Shown one piece after another: positions 50,341 to 58,713 of a stretch of 64,000 nucleotides of DNA. This DNA is from Pandoraea iniqua (GTDB lineage: Bacteria > Pseudomonadota > Gammaproteobacteria > Burkholderiales > Burkholderiaceae): positions 682,001 to 746,000 of the forward strand of contig NZ_CABPSF010000002.1 of the NCBI RefSeq assembly GCF_902459685.1, in the 5' to 3' direction. Position 1 is the stretch's first letter. Every line of letters starts with the position of its first letter. The translations under genes and the position numbers were made by a program. The notes under the pieces were generated by a model that was not told the origin of the DNA, ran no database searches, and worked only from the letters and a program-made list of their open reading frames with translations.

Positions 50341-51588
50341 TTAGAACACGTGGCTGACGCCCAGACGCACGATCGTCTGCGTGTTGGTCGCCGACGACAT
50401 GCCATTGGCGGCATCGCCCACGGAAGCGGTGGCGTCGATCACGTTGCCGAATGCATCGAGCGTCGCGCCGGACGCCTTCTGATACCCCACCAGTGCATAC
50501 AACTCGGTGCGCTTCGACAGGTTGTAGAACGCCGCCAGATTGAACTGGTGGTACTTCGCACCCGAGGCGTTCGCGGCCGGTGCATTCACGTTGGTGAAGC
50601 TGTAACCGCCGCCCAGACGGAAGGCATTGGTGAAGCGATACATCGCGAGCACGCCGACGGTGTCGAACTTGGCCGTGCGCGTGAAGCGCGAGTAGGTGCC
50701 GGGCGAATACTCGGTGTGGCTGTAGTTCGCGCCCAAGGTGGTGTTGTTGCCGATCTGGTACGTCATGGCCGTGGCGATGATGTCGCGCGACTTGGCACTG
50801 GCGTAACCGGCGTTGATCGACGAGCCGAATGCCGACTCCGACGAGCCCGCCCAGCTACCGATGGTGGTGTCGGTGGCGCTCGCCTTGTCGTTGTTGGCAT
50901 GCGAGTACGCCAAGCCCCACACGAGCGGGCCGCCTGCATACTGGCCGGCCAGACCCCACGTGTTCTGACGTCCCATCGTGCCTGCCTGACCGCCGAAGCC
51001 GTACATGGCACCGAACGTGAACCCGGCCCACGTCGGCGAGCGGTACTTCACGCTGTTGTTCACGCGCGAGCTGTGGTCGAGGTTATCGACGTCGCCCGGG
51101 TGTGCCGCCACGCCGGAGAGCAGGGCGGTGCCGCCCACGGAGCCGACGAGGTCGATCAGCGGATCGTACTGGCGGCCGATGGTGATCGTGCCAAGCTTCT
51201 GGTCTTGCAAGCCCACATACGCGTGGCGGCCGAACTCGGCGCCGTTCTGGCTTGCCGTACCGTTGGCGAGGCTGAAGCCGTTCTCAAGGCGGAACAGCGC
51301 TTTCAGCCCGCCACCGAGATCTTCCGTGCCTTGCAGGCCCCAGCGGCTACCTTGCCACGTGCCGCTCTGGAAAGCCGTGTTGGATGCGCCACTCATGACG
51401 GCCGGACGGCCTGCGGCACCGGCTTTCGTGACGGAGGCGACGTTGCTGGCATAACCGATGCCGCCGTCGACGATCCCGTAAAGCGTGACGTTCGATTGCG
51501 CATGCGCGAGCGGGGCGAGCGATGCAATGCCGCAGCCGATGGCCAGCGCGGCGGCGCGGGCGAGGGGGGAGCGAGAGTAAGCCTTCAT
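50341..51588 (-). CDS. Gram-negative porin, Burkholderia type
   Basis: Outer-membrane trimeric channel of 415 residues. The signal peptide ends PLAHAQ. The mature start SNVTLYGIVDGGIGYASN, the SRWGLQGTEDLGGGLKALFRLENGFSL strand block and the terminal SHVF are characteristic of betaproteobacterial porins. AGGAA precedes the ATG at 51588; the frame is open to 51627. It allows passive diffusion of small hydrophilic solutes. No regulator is adjacent except the facing AraC gene. Confidence 0.93.
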   Translation of the reverse strand: MKAYSRSPLARAAALAIGCGIASLAPLAHAQSNVTLYGIVDGGIGYASNVASVTKAGAAGRPAVMSGASNTAFQSGTWQGSRWGLQGTEDLGGGLKALFRLENGFSLANGTASQNGAEFGRHAYVGLQDQKLGTITIGRQYDPLIDLVGSVGGTALLSGVAAHPGDVDNLDHSSRVNNSVKYRSPTWAGFTFGAMYGFGGQAGTMGRQNTWGLAGQYAGGPLVWGLAYSHANNDKASATDTTIGSWAGSSESAFGSSINAGYASAKSRDIIATAMTYQIGNNTTLGANYSHTEYSPGTYSRFTRTAKFDTVGVLAMYRFTNAFRLGGGYSFTNVNAPAANASGAKYHQFNLAAFYNLSKRTELYALVGYQKASGATLDAFGNVIDATASVGDAANGMSSATNTQTIVRLGVSHVF

Positions 51589-51800
51589 GTGTGCATTTCC
51601 TAGCGTGGCGGTATTGGCACGACGCATCGCACGGGTTGTCGTTCCCCGAGTCGATTTGCCGTGGATAAAATTAGGAATCCTAAAAATATGACGAAGCGAT
51701 GTCCGTTGCGGGACGTCTCAATGTCAGTCCGTGTTCAGGTTCCTGTCCTCTTTGGCTACGCGTGAGGCGTGTTCACGCGCAGCCGGGGTTTGATGCAGCG

Positions 51801-51839
51801 TTGCTTTGTTGTGTTGCTTTGTTGCGTTGCTTTGTTGTG
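51801..51839. repeat. Three tandem 13-base repeats next to the phosphodiesterase-like gene stop
   Basis: TTGCTTTGTTGTG, TTGCTTTGTTGCG and TTGCTTTGTTGTG are contiguous and abut the stop codon at 51840. Confidence 0.75.
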
Positions 51840-52802
51840 TTATTTCGCCGGGGCCGCCGCCTGTGGTTGAGCAAGGGCAGCGCGCAAGCGCGACGGCGAG
51901 TCGGTCATCACGGCATCGAAGCCCAGTTGCGAGGCGGCTTCGTAGTCTTGCGGGGTTTCCACACCGAAGGCGACGAGATGCACGTTGCCCTGCGACTTGA
52001 AGCATTGCACCGCAGCCGGTGTCCACCAGTTCGCGACGACTTTGGAGATGCCTTCGCCGAGTGTGAAGCGCTCGATGACTTCGACCTGACGATGGAATTC
52101 GATACCGGCCCACGTGCCCGGTGCCGGCGGCGTCACGCACTGACCACCGAGCGCGGCGGCCACGAGACGGTTACGCGTGGCGTCACGCGATTCGAACAAC
52201 TGGGCCTGCGGACGGCGCGCACGCATGCGGTCGGTGGCTTCCGCTTCGGTGGAGTACAGGCGCACACGCGACCAGGCGTTGGTCTCGTCCAGCACCTTGA
52301 TCACGGCTTCGACGAGCGGCGCGGCAGGCGTCTGCTTCATGTCGAGCAGCACCGGCACATTGGCGGGGGCAGCAGCCAGCGCTTCACGCAGCGTCGGAAT
52401 CGGCAGCGGATGATCTCGATACGGATAGACCGTCTGTCCGTCGGCACTCTTACGCGAGAAGCTGTAACCGGCGTTGAGCTTGCGCACGTCGGCGTAATCG
52501 AGATCGGCCAGCTTGCCCTTGCCATCTGTCAGGGCCGAGAGGTCGGCCGGGCGGTACATCACGGGCACCCCGTCGCGCGTAACTTGCACCGTCATCCACA
52601 ACGCTTGCGCGCCGTTTTGCAGGGCGTTCGTGAAGGCTTGTACCGTGTTCTCGGGGGTGTCGCCGGTGCCACCGCGATGCGCGACGATCAGCGGTGAGGC
52701 TTGCGCAGCGGACGGCATCAGGGCGCCCGCGGTGCAGGTGAGCGCGAGCAATGCGGCAGCGGTAATACGCGAGATTGACAACATGGACGAAGCGGCAGGC
52801 AT
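51840..52802 (-). CDS. Glycerophosphodiester phosphodiesterase-like protein, catalytic residues altered
   Basis: 320 residues with a signal peptide ending AQAS. The fold is that of glycerophosphodiesterases (VAHRGGTGDTPENTVQAF at the start, later TLREALAAAPANVPVLLDMKQ and GFDAVMTDSPSRL). The canonical metal and catalytic pairs are replaced: where family members have ELDV the sequence reads WMTV, and the HD that follows is RP. It may therefore be a non-catalytic binding protein, or may use another chemistry. The GlpR-like regulator gene starts 5' of it on the same strand. Start codons at 52847, 52802 and 52784 are possible; 52802 is a compromise. Confidence 0.72.
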   Translation of the reverse strand: MPAASSMLSISRITAAALLALTCTAGALMPSAAQASPLIVAHRGGTGDTPENTVQAFTNALQNGAQALWMTVQVTRDGVPVMYRPADLSALTDGKGKLADLDYADVRKLNAGYSFSRKSADGQTVYPYRDHPLPIPTLREALAAAPANVPVLLDMKQTPAAPLVEAVIKVLDETNAWSRVRLYSTEAEATDRMRARRPQAQLFESRDATRNRLVAAALGGQCVTPPAPGTWAGIEFHRQVEVIERFTLGEGISKVVANWWTPAAVQCFKSQGNVHLVAFGVETPQDYEAASQLGFDAVMTDSPSRLRAALAQPQAAAPAK

Positions 52803-52857
52803 GGGGGCGGTCTCGTAGAGGCGAACGGTGTTGGCGGTGGTGACCATGGTCGGCGGA

Positions 52858-53613
52858 TCAGACGACCTGAATTTCGGGCACTTGCTGCGCGCGGTCGCAC
52901 AGCGGCGCGGGCAGGGGGGCGTCGGTGATGACGAGGTCTTGCTCGTCGAGTTGTCCGCCACGCACGTTGGGCTTGCGCGTGAACTTGTAGGCGTCGGCGA
53001 CGAGAATCCGGTAGCGGCTCGCTTCGCGCAGGGCTTCGCGCGAGGCGGCTTCCTGACGGTCGTAATCGAGGAGGGCGCCGTCGTCGTCGATGCCGCCCAC
53101 GCTGTACACACCGACGTCGGCGCGATAGGCGCGAAACAACCGGTTGGCCTCGTCGCCCAGAATCTCGGGGTTGGGCGAGCGCAGTTCGCCGCCGGGCACG
53201 ATGACGCGATGTTCGGGGTTCGCTGCCAGTACCAGCGCGGCGCGCAGGTTGTTGGTGATGACCGTCAGGCGCTTGCGGTGGACGAGTGCGACGGCGACTT
53301 GCTCGGGCGTGGTGCCGATGCCGAGCAGGACGGTGGCGCCGTCGGGAATTCGGTCAGCTGCGGCGAGCCCGATACGAATCTTGCCTTCGAGGTTGCGCAC
53401 ACGGCGAACTTCGTACGGTTGATTCGGACCCGGTGTCAGCAGCCGTGCGCCGCCGTGGTAACGGCGAAGCACGTTGGCATCGCAAAGCGTGTTCACGTCG
53501 CGGCGAATGGTTTGCGTGGCGACGCCGAAGTGCTCGGCGAGTGCATCGACACTCATTTCGCCATGCTGGCGAAAGAGCGAAACGATGCGGGTCTGGCGGT
53601 CGGAAAGGTCCAT
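52858..53613 (-). CDS. DeoR family regulator, GlpR-like
   Basis: 251 residues. The DeoR helix-turn-helix MDLSDRQTRIVSLFRQHGEMSVDALAEHFGVATQTIRRDVNTLC leads into the RRYHGGARLL linker. The effector domain contains TVLLGIGTTPEQVAVAL and ADVGVYSVGGIDDDGALLDYD, as in GlpR, the sn-glycerol-3-phosphate repressor. An AAATGTTCA/TGAACATTT palindrome about 80 bases upstream closely resembles the E. coli GlpR operator. It is cotranscribed with the phosphodiesterase-like gene. Autoregulation is likely. Confidence 0.88.
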   Translation of the reverse strand: MDLSDRQTRIVSLFRQHGEMSVDALAEHFGVATQTIRRDVNTLCDANVLRRYHGGARLLTPGPNQPYEVRRVRNLEGKIRIGLAAADRIPDGATVLLGIGTTPEQVAVALVHRKRLTVITNNLRAALVLAANPEHRVIVPGGELRSPNPEILGDEANRLFRAYRADVGVYSVGGIDDDGALLDYDRQEAASREALREASRYRILVADAYKFTRKPNVRGGQLDEQDLVITDAPLPAPLCDRAQQVPEIQVV

Positions 53614-53692
53614 CTGGCTGGCGTAGCTGACGCATTCGTTCTGGAATGGGCGCCAGCTTGACAGCGATGCATGACATTCAAATGACGGTGCT

Positions 53693-53712
53693 AAATGTTC
53701 AAATGAACATTT
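53693..53712 (-). promoter_or_regulatory. GlpR-like operator
   Basis: AAATGTTCA, AA, TGAACATTT is a perfect 9-base dyad. It shares ATGTTC and GAACAT half-sites and overall size with the GlpR operator consensus. It lies 80 bases upstream of the DeoR/GlpR-like gene. Confidence 0.65.
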
Positions 53713-53730
53713 CTACCCGGTGAGACAGGT

Positions 53731-54219
53731 TCATTGGCGCTCTGCCGCCAGCCGAATGGGCGCATTCGCCTCGAACTTGGCCCGGCGCGTGGAGAAGAAC
53801 GTGCGCACGTTGCGAATGTTGGACGAGCTTTTGAAGAGCCGTCGCGCCAGTTCGTCGTATTCGGGCATGTCGGCGACCTCGGCGACCACCACGAAGTCGG
53901 GCCCCGGCGAGACGCGGTAGCACTGGGTGACCGCGGGCTCGGCGCAGATGAATGTTTCGAACGTATCGAAGTCTTCCGCCGTTTGCCGGTCCAGACTCAC
54001 TTCGACGACGGCGGTGAGCGTCGGGCCGAGCTTCGTCCGGTCGAGCACCGCAATCTCGCGCTGGATGACGCCGCTCTCCTTGAGTGCGCGTACACGGCGC
54101 AGACACGTGGGGGCCGACGCATGCACGCGTGAGGCCAGCTCGAGATTGGTGATCGATGAATCCTCTTGCAGCGCCCGCAGGATCCGCAGATCAAGGTCAT
54201 CCAGAAATACGCCCGCCAT
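53731..54219 (-). CDS. Lrp/AsnC family transcriptional regulator
   Basis: 162 residues. The N-terminal helix-turn-helix is LDLRILRALQEDSSITNLELASRVHASAPTCLRRVRALKESGVI. The C-terminal RAM domain (VVEVSLDRQTAEDFDTFETFICAEPAVTQCYRVSPGPDFVVVAEVADMPEYDE) binds amino acids in this family. The gene is divergent from glmS, and a palindrome of Lrp type sits between them. Control of glmS, itself, or a distant amino-acid gene is plausible; the ligand is unknown. Confidence 0.9.
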   Translation of the reverse strand: MAGVFLDDLDLRILRALQEDSSITNLELASRVHASAPTCLRRVRALKESGVIQREIAVLDRTKLGPTLTAVVEVSLDRQTAEDFDTFETFICAEPAVTQCYRVSPGPDFVVVAEVADMPEYDELARRLFKSSSNIRNVRTFFSTRRAKFEANAPIRLAAERQ

Positions 54220-54240
54220 GAGGCCTCCGGGAAATTGCAG

Positions 54241-54288
54241 TGAAATAATATTTCATGAGATTCAGTGTGCGTTATTTTATTTCATGAA
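54241..54288. promoter_or_regulatory. Lrp-type operator between the Lrp regulator and glmS
   Basis: TGAAATA-A-TATTTCA (54241-54255) is a perfect 15-base palindrome with an AT centre, the form of Lrp/AsnC sites. A second TATTTCATGA (54278) repeats the one at 54249, 29 bases away and so near three helical turns, as Lrp-type octamers prefer. Confidence 0.6.
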
Positions 54289-54374
54289 TGGTAGATTTTT
54301 GATCGTTAATTTCGTTTCATCGACTCTACCATCGCTTCACTGGTTCTTTTGAACAGCATTCACGGAGAAGCGTC

Positions 54375-56204
54375 ATGTGTGGAATTATCGGCGCCGTCGC
54401 GCAGCGGGATATCGTGCCGAACCTGATCGATGGCCTGAAGCGGCTCGAATATCGCGGGTATGACTCGTGCGGCGTCGCGCTCTACAACGACGCGCAACTG
54501 GTGCGGGCACGCAGTGTCGAGCGTGTTGCCAACTTGCAGGACGCCGTAGCGCGCGATGCGCTGACGGGGTACACGGGCATCGCCCACACCCGTTGGGCGA
54601 CGCACGGCAAGCCAGTGACCGAGAATGCGCATCCGCACTTTTCGCCGCGCGAAGACGCTGCGCGCATTGCGCTCTCACACAACGGCATCATCGAGAACCA
54701 CGAAGAACTGCACGCCATGCTCGAGCAGCAGGGTTACGTGTTCACGAGTCAGACGGACAGCGAAGTCATCGCGCACTTGATTGACCATTTGTACAACGGC
54801 GATCTGTTCGACGCGGTGAAGGAGGCGGTGTCCCGCTTGCGCGGCAGCTACGCCATCGCCGTCATCTGCCGGGACGAGCCGCATCGCATCGTGGGCGCGC
54901 GCGATGGCATGCCGTTGATCGTTGGCGTGGGCGATGGGGAGAATTTCCTCGCGTCCGATGCGATTGCACTGGCGAACGTGACGGACCAGATCGTGTATCT
55001 CGAAGACGGCGATGTCGTGGATGTGCAGTTGCATCGCTACTGGATCGTCGACGCGGCGGGGCAGCGCGTGGAGCGTGCCGTCAATACGGTGGCGGCACAT
55101 AGCGGCGCGGCGGATCTTGGGCCGTATCGCTACTACATGCAGAAAGAGATTTTCGAGCAACCGCGTGCGGTGGCCGACACGTTGCAGGACGTCACGGCGA
55201 TCATGCCGGAGCTGTTTGGTGACAACGCGTGGCGGGTGTTCAACAAGGTTGAGTCGGTGTTGTTGCTCGCATGTGGCGGCAGTTTCCATGCGGCGTTGAC
55301 GGCGAAGTACTGGATCGAGAGTCTCGCGCAGGTGCCGGTGAGCGTGGAGATTGCCAGCGAGTATCGCTACCGAGAAAGCGTGCCGAATCCGAACACGCTG
55401 GTGGTCGCGGTGTCGCAGAGCGGGGAGACGGCGGACGTGCTGGGCGCCGTGCATGTGGCGAAGCGGTTGGGCATGTCGCACACGTTGGCGATCTGCAATG
55501 TGGCAACGAGCGCGTTGGCACGTGAATGCGAATTGACGTTCTTCACGCGGGCCGGCGTGGAGATCGGTGTGGCGTCGACGAAGGCGTTCACGACGCAGTT
55601 GGTGGCGTTGTTCCTTCTGGCGTTGACGCTGGCGCAAGCGAGGAAGCGTTTATCGGAAGAGGATGAGCAGCATCACTTGAAAGCGCTTCGTCATTTGCCG
55701 GATGCCATGAGCAAGGTGCTCGCACTGGAGCCGCAAATCATCGCATGGGCGGAGCAACTCACTCGCCGGCAGGACATTCTCTTCCTCGGACGCGGCATGC
55801 ATTACCCGGTGGCGATGGAGGGCGCGCTGAAGATGAAAGAGATTTCGTACATCCATGCGGAAGCCTACGCCGCAGGGGAGTTGAAGCACGGCCCGCTGGC
55901 GCTGGTCAGCGATCAAATGCCGGTGGTGGCGGTGGCGCCGAACGATCGGTTGCTGGAGAAGTTGAAGTCGAACATGCACGAGGTGAGCGCCCGCAACGGC
56001 AAACTGTATGTGTTCTCGGATCTGGACTGCGGTATTACGCCGGGGCCGGATTTGGATGTGATTCGACTGACTGAGCACTACGGCATGCTGTCGCCGATTC
56101 TTCACACGATACCGATGCAGTTGCTGGCGTTTCACGCCGCATTGGCGCGCGGGACAGATGTCGACAAGCCGAGGAATTTGGCGAAGTCGGTGACGGTGGA
56201 GTGA
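54375..56204 (+). CDS. glmS: Glutamine-fructose-6-phosphate aminotransferase
   Basis: 609 residues. It makes glucosamine-6-phosphate from fructose-6-phosphate and glutamine, the first step toward cell-wall UDP-GlcNAc. The N-terminal glutaminase starts MCGIIGAV, with C2 as nucleophile after Met removal, and keeps ARTRWATHG-like [10 protein letters not shown]. Two SIS isomerase domains follow ([22 protein letters not shown] and the [10 protein letters not shown] segment), ending [13 protein letters not shown]. No glmS ribozyme is seen upstream. Its promoter region carries Lrp-type sites, and the Lrp regulator is divergent. Confidence 0.96.
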   Translation: MCGIIGAVAQRDIVPNLIDGLKRLEYRGYDSCGVALYNDAQLVRARSVERVANLQDAVARDALTGYTGIAHTRWATHGKPVTENAHPHFSPREDAARIALSHNGIIENHEELHAMLEQQGYVFTSQTDSEVIAHLIDHLYNGDLFDAVKEAVSRLRGSYAIAVICRDEPHRIVGARDGMPLIVGVGDGENFLASDAIALANVTDQIVYLEDGDVVDVQLHRYWIVDAAGQRVERAVNTVAAHSGAADLGPYRYYMQKEIFEQPRAVADTLQDVTAIMPELFGDNAWRVFNKVESVLLLACGGSFHAALTAKYWIESLAQVPVSVEIASEYRYRESVPNPNTLVVAVSQSGETADVLGAVHVAKRLGMSHTLAICNVATSALARECELTFFTRAGVEIGVASTKAFTTQLVALFLLALTLAQARKRLSEEDEQHHLKALRHLPDAMSKVLALEPQIIAWAEQLTRRQDILFLGRGMHYPVAMEGALKMKEISYIHAEAYAAGELKHGPLALVSDQMPVVAVAPNDRLLEKLKSNMHEVSARNGKLYVFSDLDCGITPGPDLDVIRLTEHYGMLSPILHTIPMQLLAFHAALARGTDVDKPRNLAKSVTVE

Positions 56205-56219
56205 GGGGGCCGTTCAAGG

Positions 56220-57095
56220 CTAGGCAATAAGATTCGCCGCCGCATTCTCGACGATTGCTCGCTTCAGTTGTGCCAGCGCAGGTGGCATCTCCGCAGGCGC
56301 GGTGTGCAGGCAGAGTTCGACCGAAGGCAGGGGAGGGAGGCCATCTTTCTCCCCAAGTCGTTTTAGTGTGGCGGGCAGTCCTGCCGCCGTTCGCAATGTG
56401 ATGCCCAAACCTGCCGCGACCCCAGACCAGAGGCTCTGGAGACTGGCTGTCGAATAGGCCAGTCGCCACGAAATATTCGCACTATCGAGTGCGCTGATGC
56501 CGGCTCGGCGGAAGAAGCATGGCGGATGGTAAAGCGCCAAATCCAGCGGCATACCCGGACTCAGGACTACATCGGCATCGACCGGTCCGATCCATGTCAT
56601 CGGCAGCGTTGCCAAGTGCTCCGCATCGGCACGACGCTCGTAACCCATCGCAAGCACAAGATCGAGTTCGCCTCGGTCAAGTCGCTCAAGTAGCGCGCCA
56701 TTACGTTCCACCGCGACCTCCACCCGTACCCCCGGATGGGTCTTCTTGAACTGTCCCAGCGCCTTCGGAAGCCAACTCTCGGCGAAATCGCCCGGCAAGC
56801 CGAACCGCACCACGCCCTCGATCGACGCGCCGCGCACCGCGCGTACGACCTCGTCATTCAGATCCAGAATGCGATGCGCATAGGACAGAACCAATTCACC
56901 AGACTCTGTCAGCGCGAGTCCTCGCCCGAGGCGGCGAAACAGCGGCATGCCGACCTGTTCCTCAAGCTTGCGCATTTGCTGGCTGACGGCCGATTGCGAA
57001 CGGCCGATGCGCTCGGCAGCGCGATTCAGGCTGCCAAGCTGTTGCGTCGCCAGGAACGTCCGCAACGCATCCATATCGAGGTTGGGCAATGACAT
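56220..57095 (-). CDS. LysR family transcriptional regulator
   Basis: 291 residues. The helix-turn-helix is LRTFLATQQLGSLNRAAERIGRSQSAVSQQMRKLEEQVGMPLFRRLGRG, and the effector domain starts GVVRFGLPGDFAESWLPKALGQF. It is convergent with glmS and divergent from the lipocalin-like gene at 57226, which it may regulate. The target and effector are unknown. Confidence 0.9.
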   Translation of the reverse strand: MSLPNLDMDALRTFLATQQLGSLNRAAERIGRSQSAVSQQMRKLEEQVGMPLFRRLGRGLALTESGELVLSYAHRILDLNDEVVRAVRGASIEGVVRFGLPGDFAESWLPKALGQFKKTHPGVRVEVAVERNGALLERLDRGELDLVLAMGYERRADAEHLATLPMTWIGPVDADVVLSPGMPLDLALYHPPCFFRRAGISALDSANISWRLAYSTASLQSLWSGVAAGLGITLRTAAGLPATLKRLGEKDGLPPLPSVELCLHTAPAEMPPALAQLKRAIVENAAANLIA

Positions 57096-57225
57096 GATTC
57101 AGTTATTCTGAATGGTCGATGCCGAATTATCGCATCCACTGAACTTTCATATCTCTACTATCGATGGCAGCGCGTCGTTGTGACGCGCGCAAGTACGCAT
57201 ATGCCATCACGGAGGAACGCAAGGT

Positions 57226-57795
57226 ATGAATGGTCAGATGATTTTTAAGCGCGGCATCCTGAGCGCGGTTTTTGCCGCCTGCGCGGGGGTGACGAGTGTC
57301 GTGCATGCGGACGCGTCGGCCGCCCGCAATCCGCTCGCCGGGACTTGGACGTTGGTCGCTGCGGACGTCCAGCATCCCGACGGCACGCGAACCAGTGACT
57401 ACGGGGCCGCGCCCAAGGGCTTGCTCGTGATCGACAACGAAGGCCGCTACTCGCTGCAAATTTTCAAATCGGAGCGACCGAAATTTGCGTCAGGCGACAA
57501 AGGCGTCGCGACGCCGGTCGAGTACAAAGCGGCCGTTATGGGGGCCAGCACGCACTTCGGCACACTCAGCATCGACCCGGCGGCGGGGACGCTGACGTTT
57601 CACATTCAGAACGCTTCGTTTCCCAACTGGGAAGGGGAGCAGCAGACGCGAAGCTATGCGTTAAACGGCCGCGAACTGAGCTATCGCGTGACGCCGCGCC
57701 CGAATGGAGATGTGCCCATTTCCGTCTGGCAACGTCTTGATCTTCCTATGCCGTCGCCGACCACACCGCCAGCTCGTAGCCGTCCGGGTCAATGA
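57226..57795 (+). CDS. Lipocalin-like exported protein
   Basis: 189 residues with a signal peptide (cleavage near VHA). The motif NPLAGTWTLVAADVQHPDGTR and later YSLQIFKSERP fit the lipocalin-like domain family, which forms a beta-barrel of unknown ligand. The last 50 bases lie over the 3' end of the opposite VOC gene, so the C-terminal proline- and arginine-rich tail (PMPSPTTPPARSRPGQ) may be a late extension. The LysR gene is divergent. Function is unknown. Confidence 0.75.
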   Translation: MNGQMIFKRGILSAVFAACAGVTSVVHADASAARNPLAGTWTLVAADVQHPDGTRTSDYGAAPKGLLVIDNEGRYSLQIFKSERPKFASGDKGVATPVEYKAAVMGASTHFGTLSIDPAAGTLTFHIQNASFPNWEGEQQTRSYALNGRELSYRVTPRPNGDVPISVWQRLDLPMPSPTTPPARSRPGQ

Positions 57796-58102
57796 AATGA
57801 AAGCGGCGGCCGCCCGGAAATTCGAACACTGGGCGGTTGATCGTGGCACCTGCGGCTTCAATGCGCTGCTGCGTTTCAGCGAGATTGTCCGCATACAGAA
57901 TGATCAGCGGGCCACCGGGGCGAACGGCCTCACCGGTCGTGAAGCCGCCCGTCAGCCGGCCATCCGTGAACTCGGTATAAGCCGGGCCGTAGTCGGTGAA
58001 TGTCCAGCCGAAAACGTCGCCGTAGAAAGCCTTGCTCCGCGCAATGTCGCTCACATTGAACTCGATGTTATCGATCTGTCTGTCCTTGCCGCGAATACCC
58101 AT
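57746..58102 (-). CDS. VOC family (glyoxalase/bleomycin-resistance fold) protein
   Basis: 118 residues. IDNIEFNVSDIARSKAFYGDVFGWTFTDYG and FEFPGGRRFHFIDPDGYELAVWS are the two beta-alpha-beta-beta-beta modules. The first metal ligand histidine of classical members is asparagine or aspartate here, so metal-dependent catalysis is doubtful. AAGGGG precedes the ATG at 58102; the frame is open to 58138. It lies downstream of DUF3224 on the same strand and may share its LexA-like promoter. Its 3' end overlaps the lipocalin gene. Confidence 0.82.
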   Translation of the reverse strand: MGIRGKDRQIDNIEFNVSDIARSKAFYGDVFGWTFTDYGPAYTEFTDGRLTGGFTTGEAVRPGGPLIILYADNLAETQQRIEAAGATINRPVFEFPGGRRFHFIDPDGYELAVWSATA

Positions 58103-58152
58103 GGTTGTCCCCTTGCTGAATGTGATGCGATTGATCAATGGCGCCGTTCGAT

Positions 58153-58554
58153 TCAGTTCGTTGGCAACGTGTAATCGAACGCGTAAGTGTGGCGGCCATC
58201 GGTGATCGTGATGACCATGCTGCCCGTGAGACCGACCAAGGCCTCAGTGCCGGAATCGGGAACGACAGTGATCGACTGCGCGGGGGCGCCGCGTGTCATC
58301 GTCGAACTGTGCTGAAGCACGAAACTACCGCTGCGCCCGTGCAATTTGCCGCGTACGGTTTCCATCGCCACATACCCGGCAGAACCCTGGACACCACTTC
58401 GGAACGCCAGCATCTCGCCCTGACTGGTGGCGTCCAGATCGCCGCTGTATTGCTTGTCCAGCGACAGCCGGCCAAGCCCCGTGTTCTCGGCAACGCTGCT
58501 CAATGACTGTGGGCCGAGTTGGACATGAAATGCCCCGTTGGCTGATTGATTCAT
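58153..58554 (-). CDS. DUF3224 protein
   Basis: 133 residues of alternating beta-strands (GAFHVQLGPQSL, GLGRLSLDKQYSGDLDATSQGEMLAFRSG, SGSFVLQHSSTMTRG, GLTGSMVITITDGRHTYAFDY), the DUF3224 fold. Its function is not known; related proteins are small barrel-like folds. A LexA-like box lies about 70 bases upstream with a TATAAA inside it. The VOC gene follows 50 bases later, so both may be one transcript. Confidence 0.83.
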   Translation of the reverse strand: MNQSANGAFHVQLGPQSLSSVAENTGLGRLSLDKQYSGDLDATSQGEMLAFRSGVQGSAGYVAMETVRGKLHGRSGSFVLQHSSTMTRGAPAQSITVVPDSGTEALVGLTGSMVITITDGRHTYAFDYTLPTN

Positions 58555-58624
58555 CGTCTCACTCCTTTAGATCCCGTCTCTGCGCTAGCGCCGGTGTCGG
58601 GAATTGGATATCGGATGGCTTTTA

Positions 58625-58648
58625 AATACTGTGTTTTTATACAGTATT
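58625..58648 (-). promoter_or_regulatory. LexA-like box upstream of the DUF3224/VOC genes
   Basis: AATACTGT, eight bases, ACAGTATT: the central 20 bases match the E. coli SOS box half-sites exactly (TACTGT-N8-ACAGTA). A leftward TATAAA lies inside the repeat, so a bound repressor would cover the -10 region. Another regulator with a similar dyad remains possible. Confidence 0.6.
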
Positions 58649-58713
58649 GAACTATACGCAAAGCCCAACAAAATGCAAGGGACGGAAGGCGTCGCAACGC
58701 CGATTTCGCACCG

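Noticed and set aside
54289-54374. glmS ribozyme upstream of glmS
   Set aside because: That ribozyme belongs to Gram-positive lineages, and the short leader here is too small and lacks its core.
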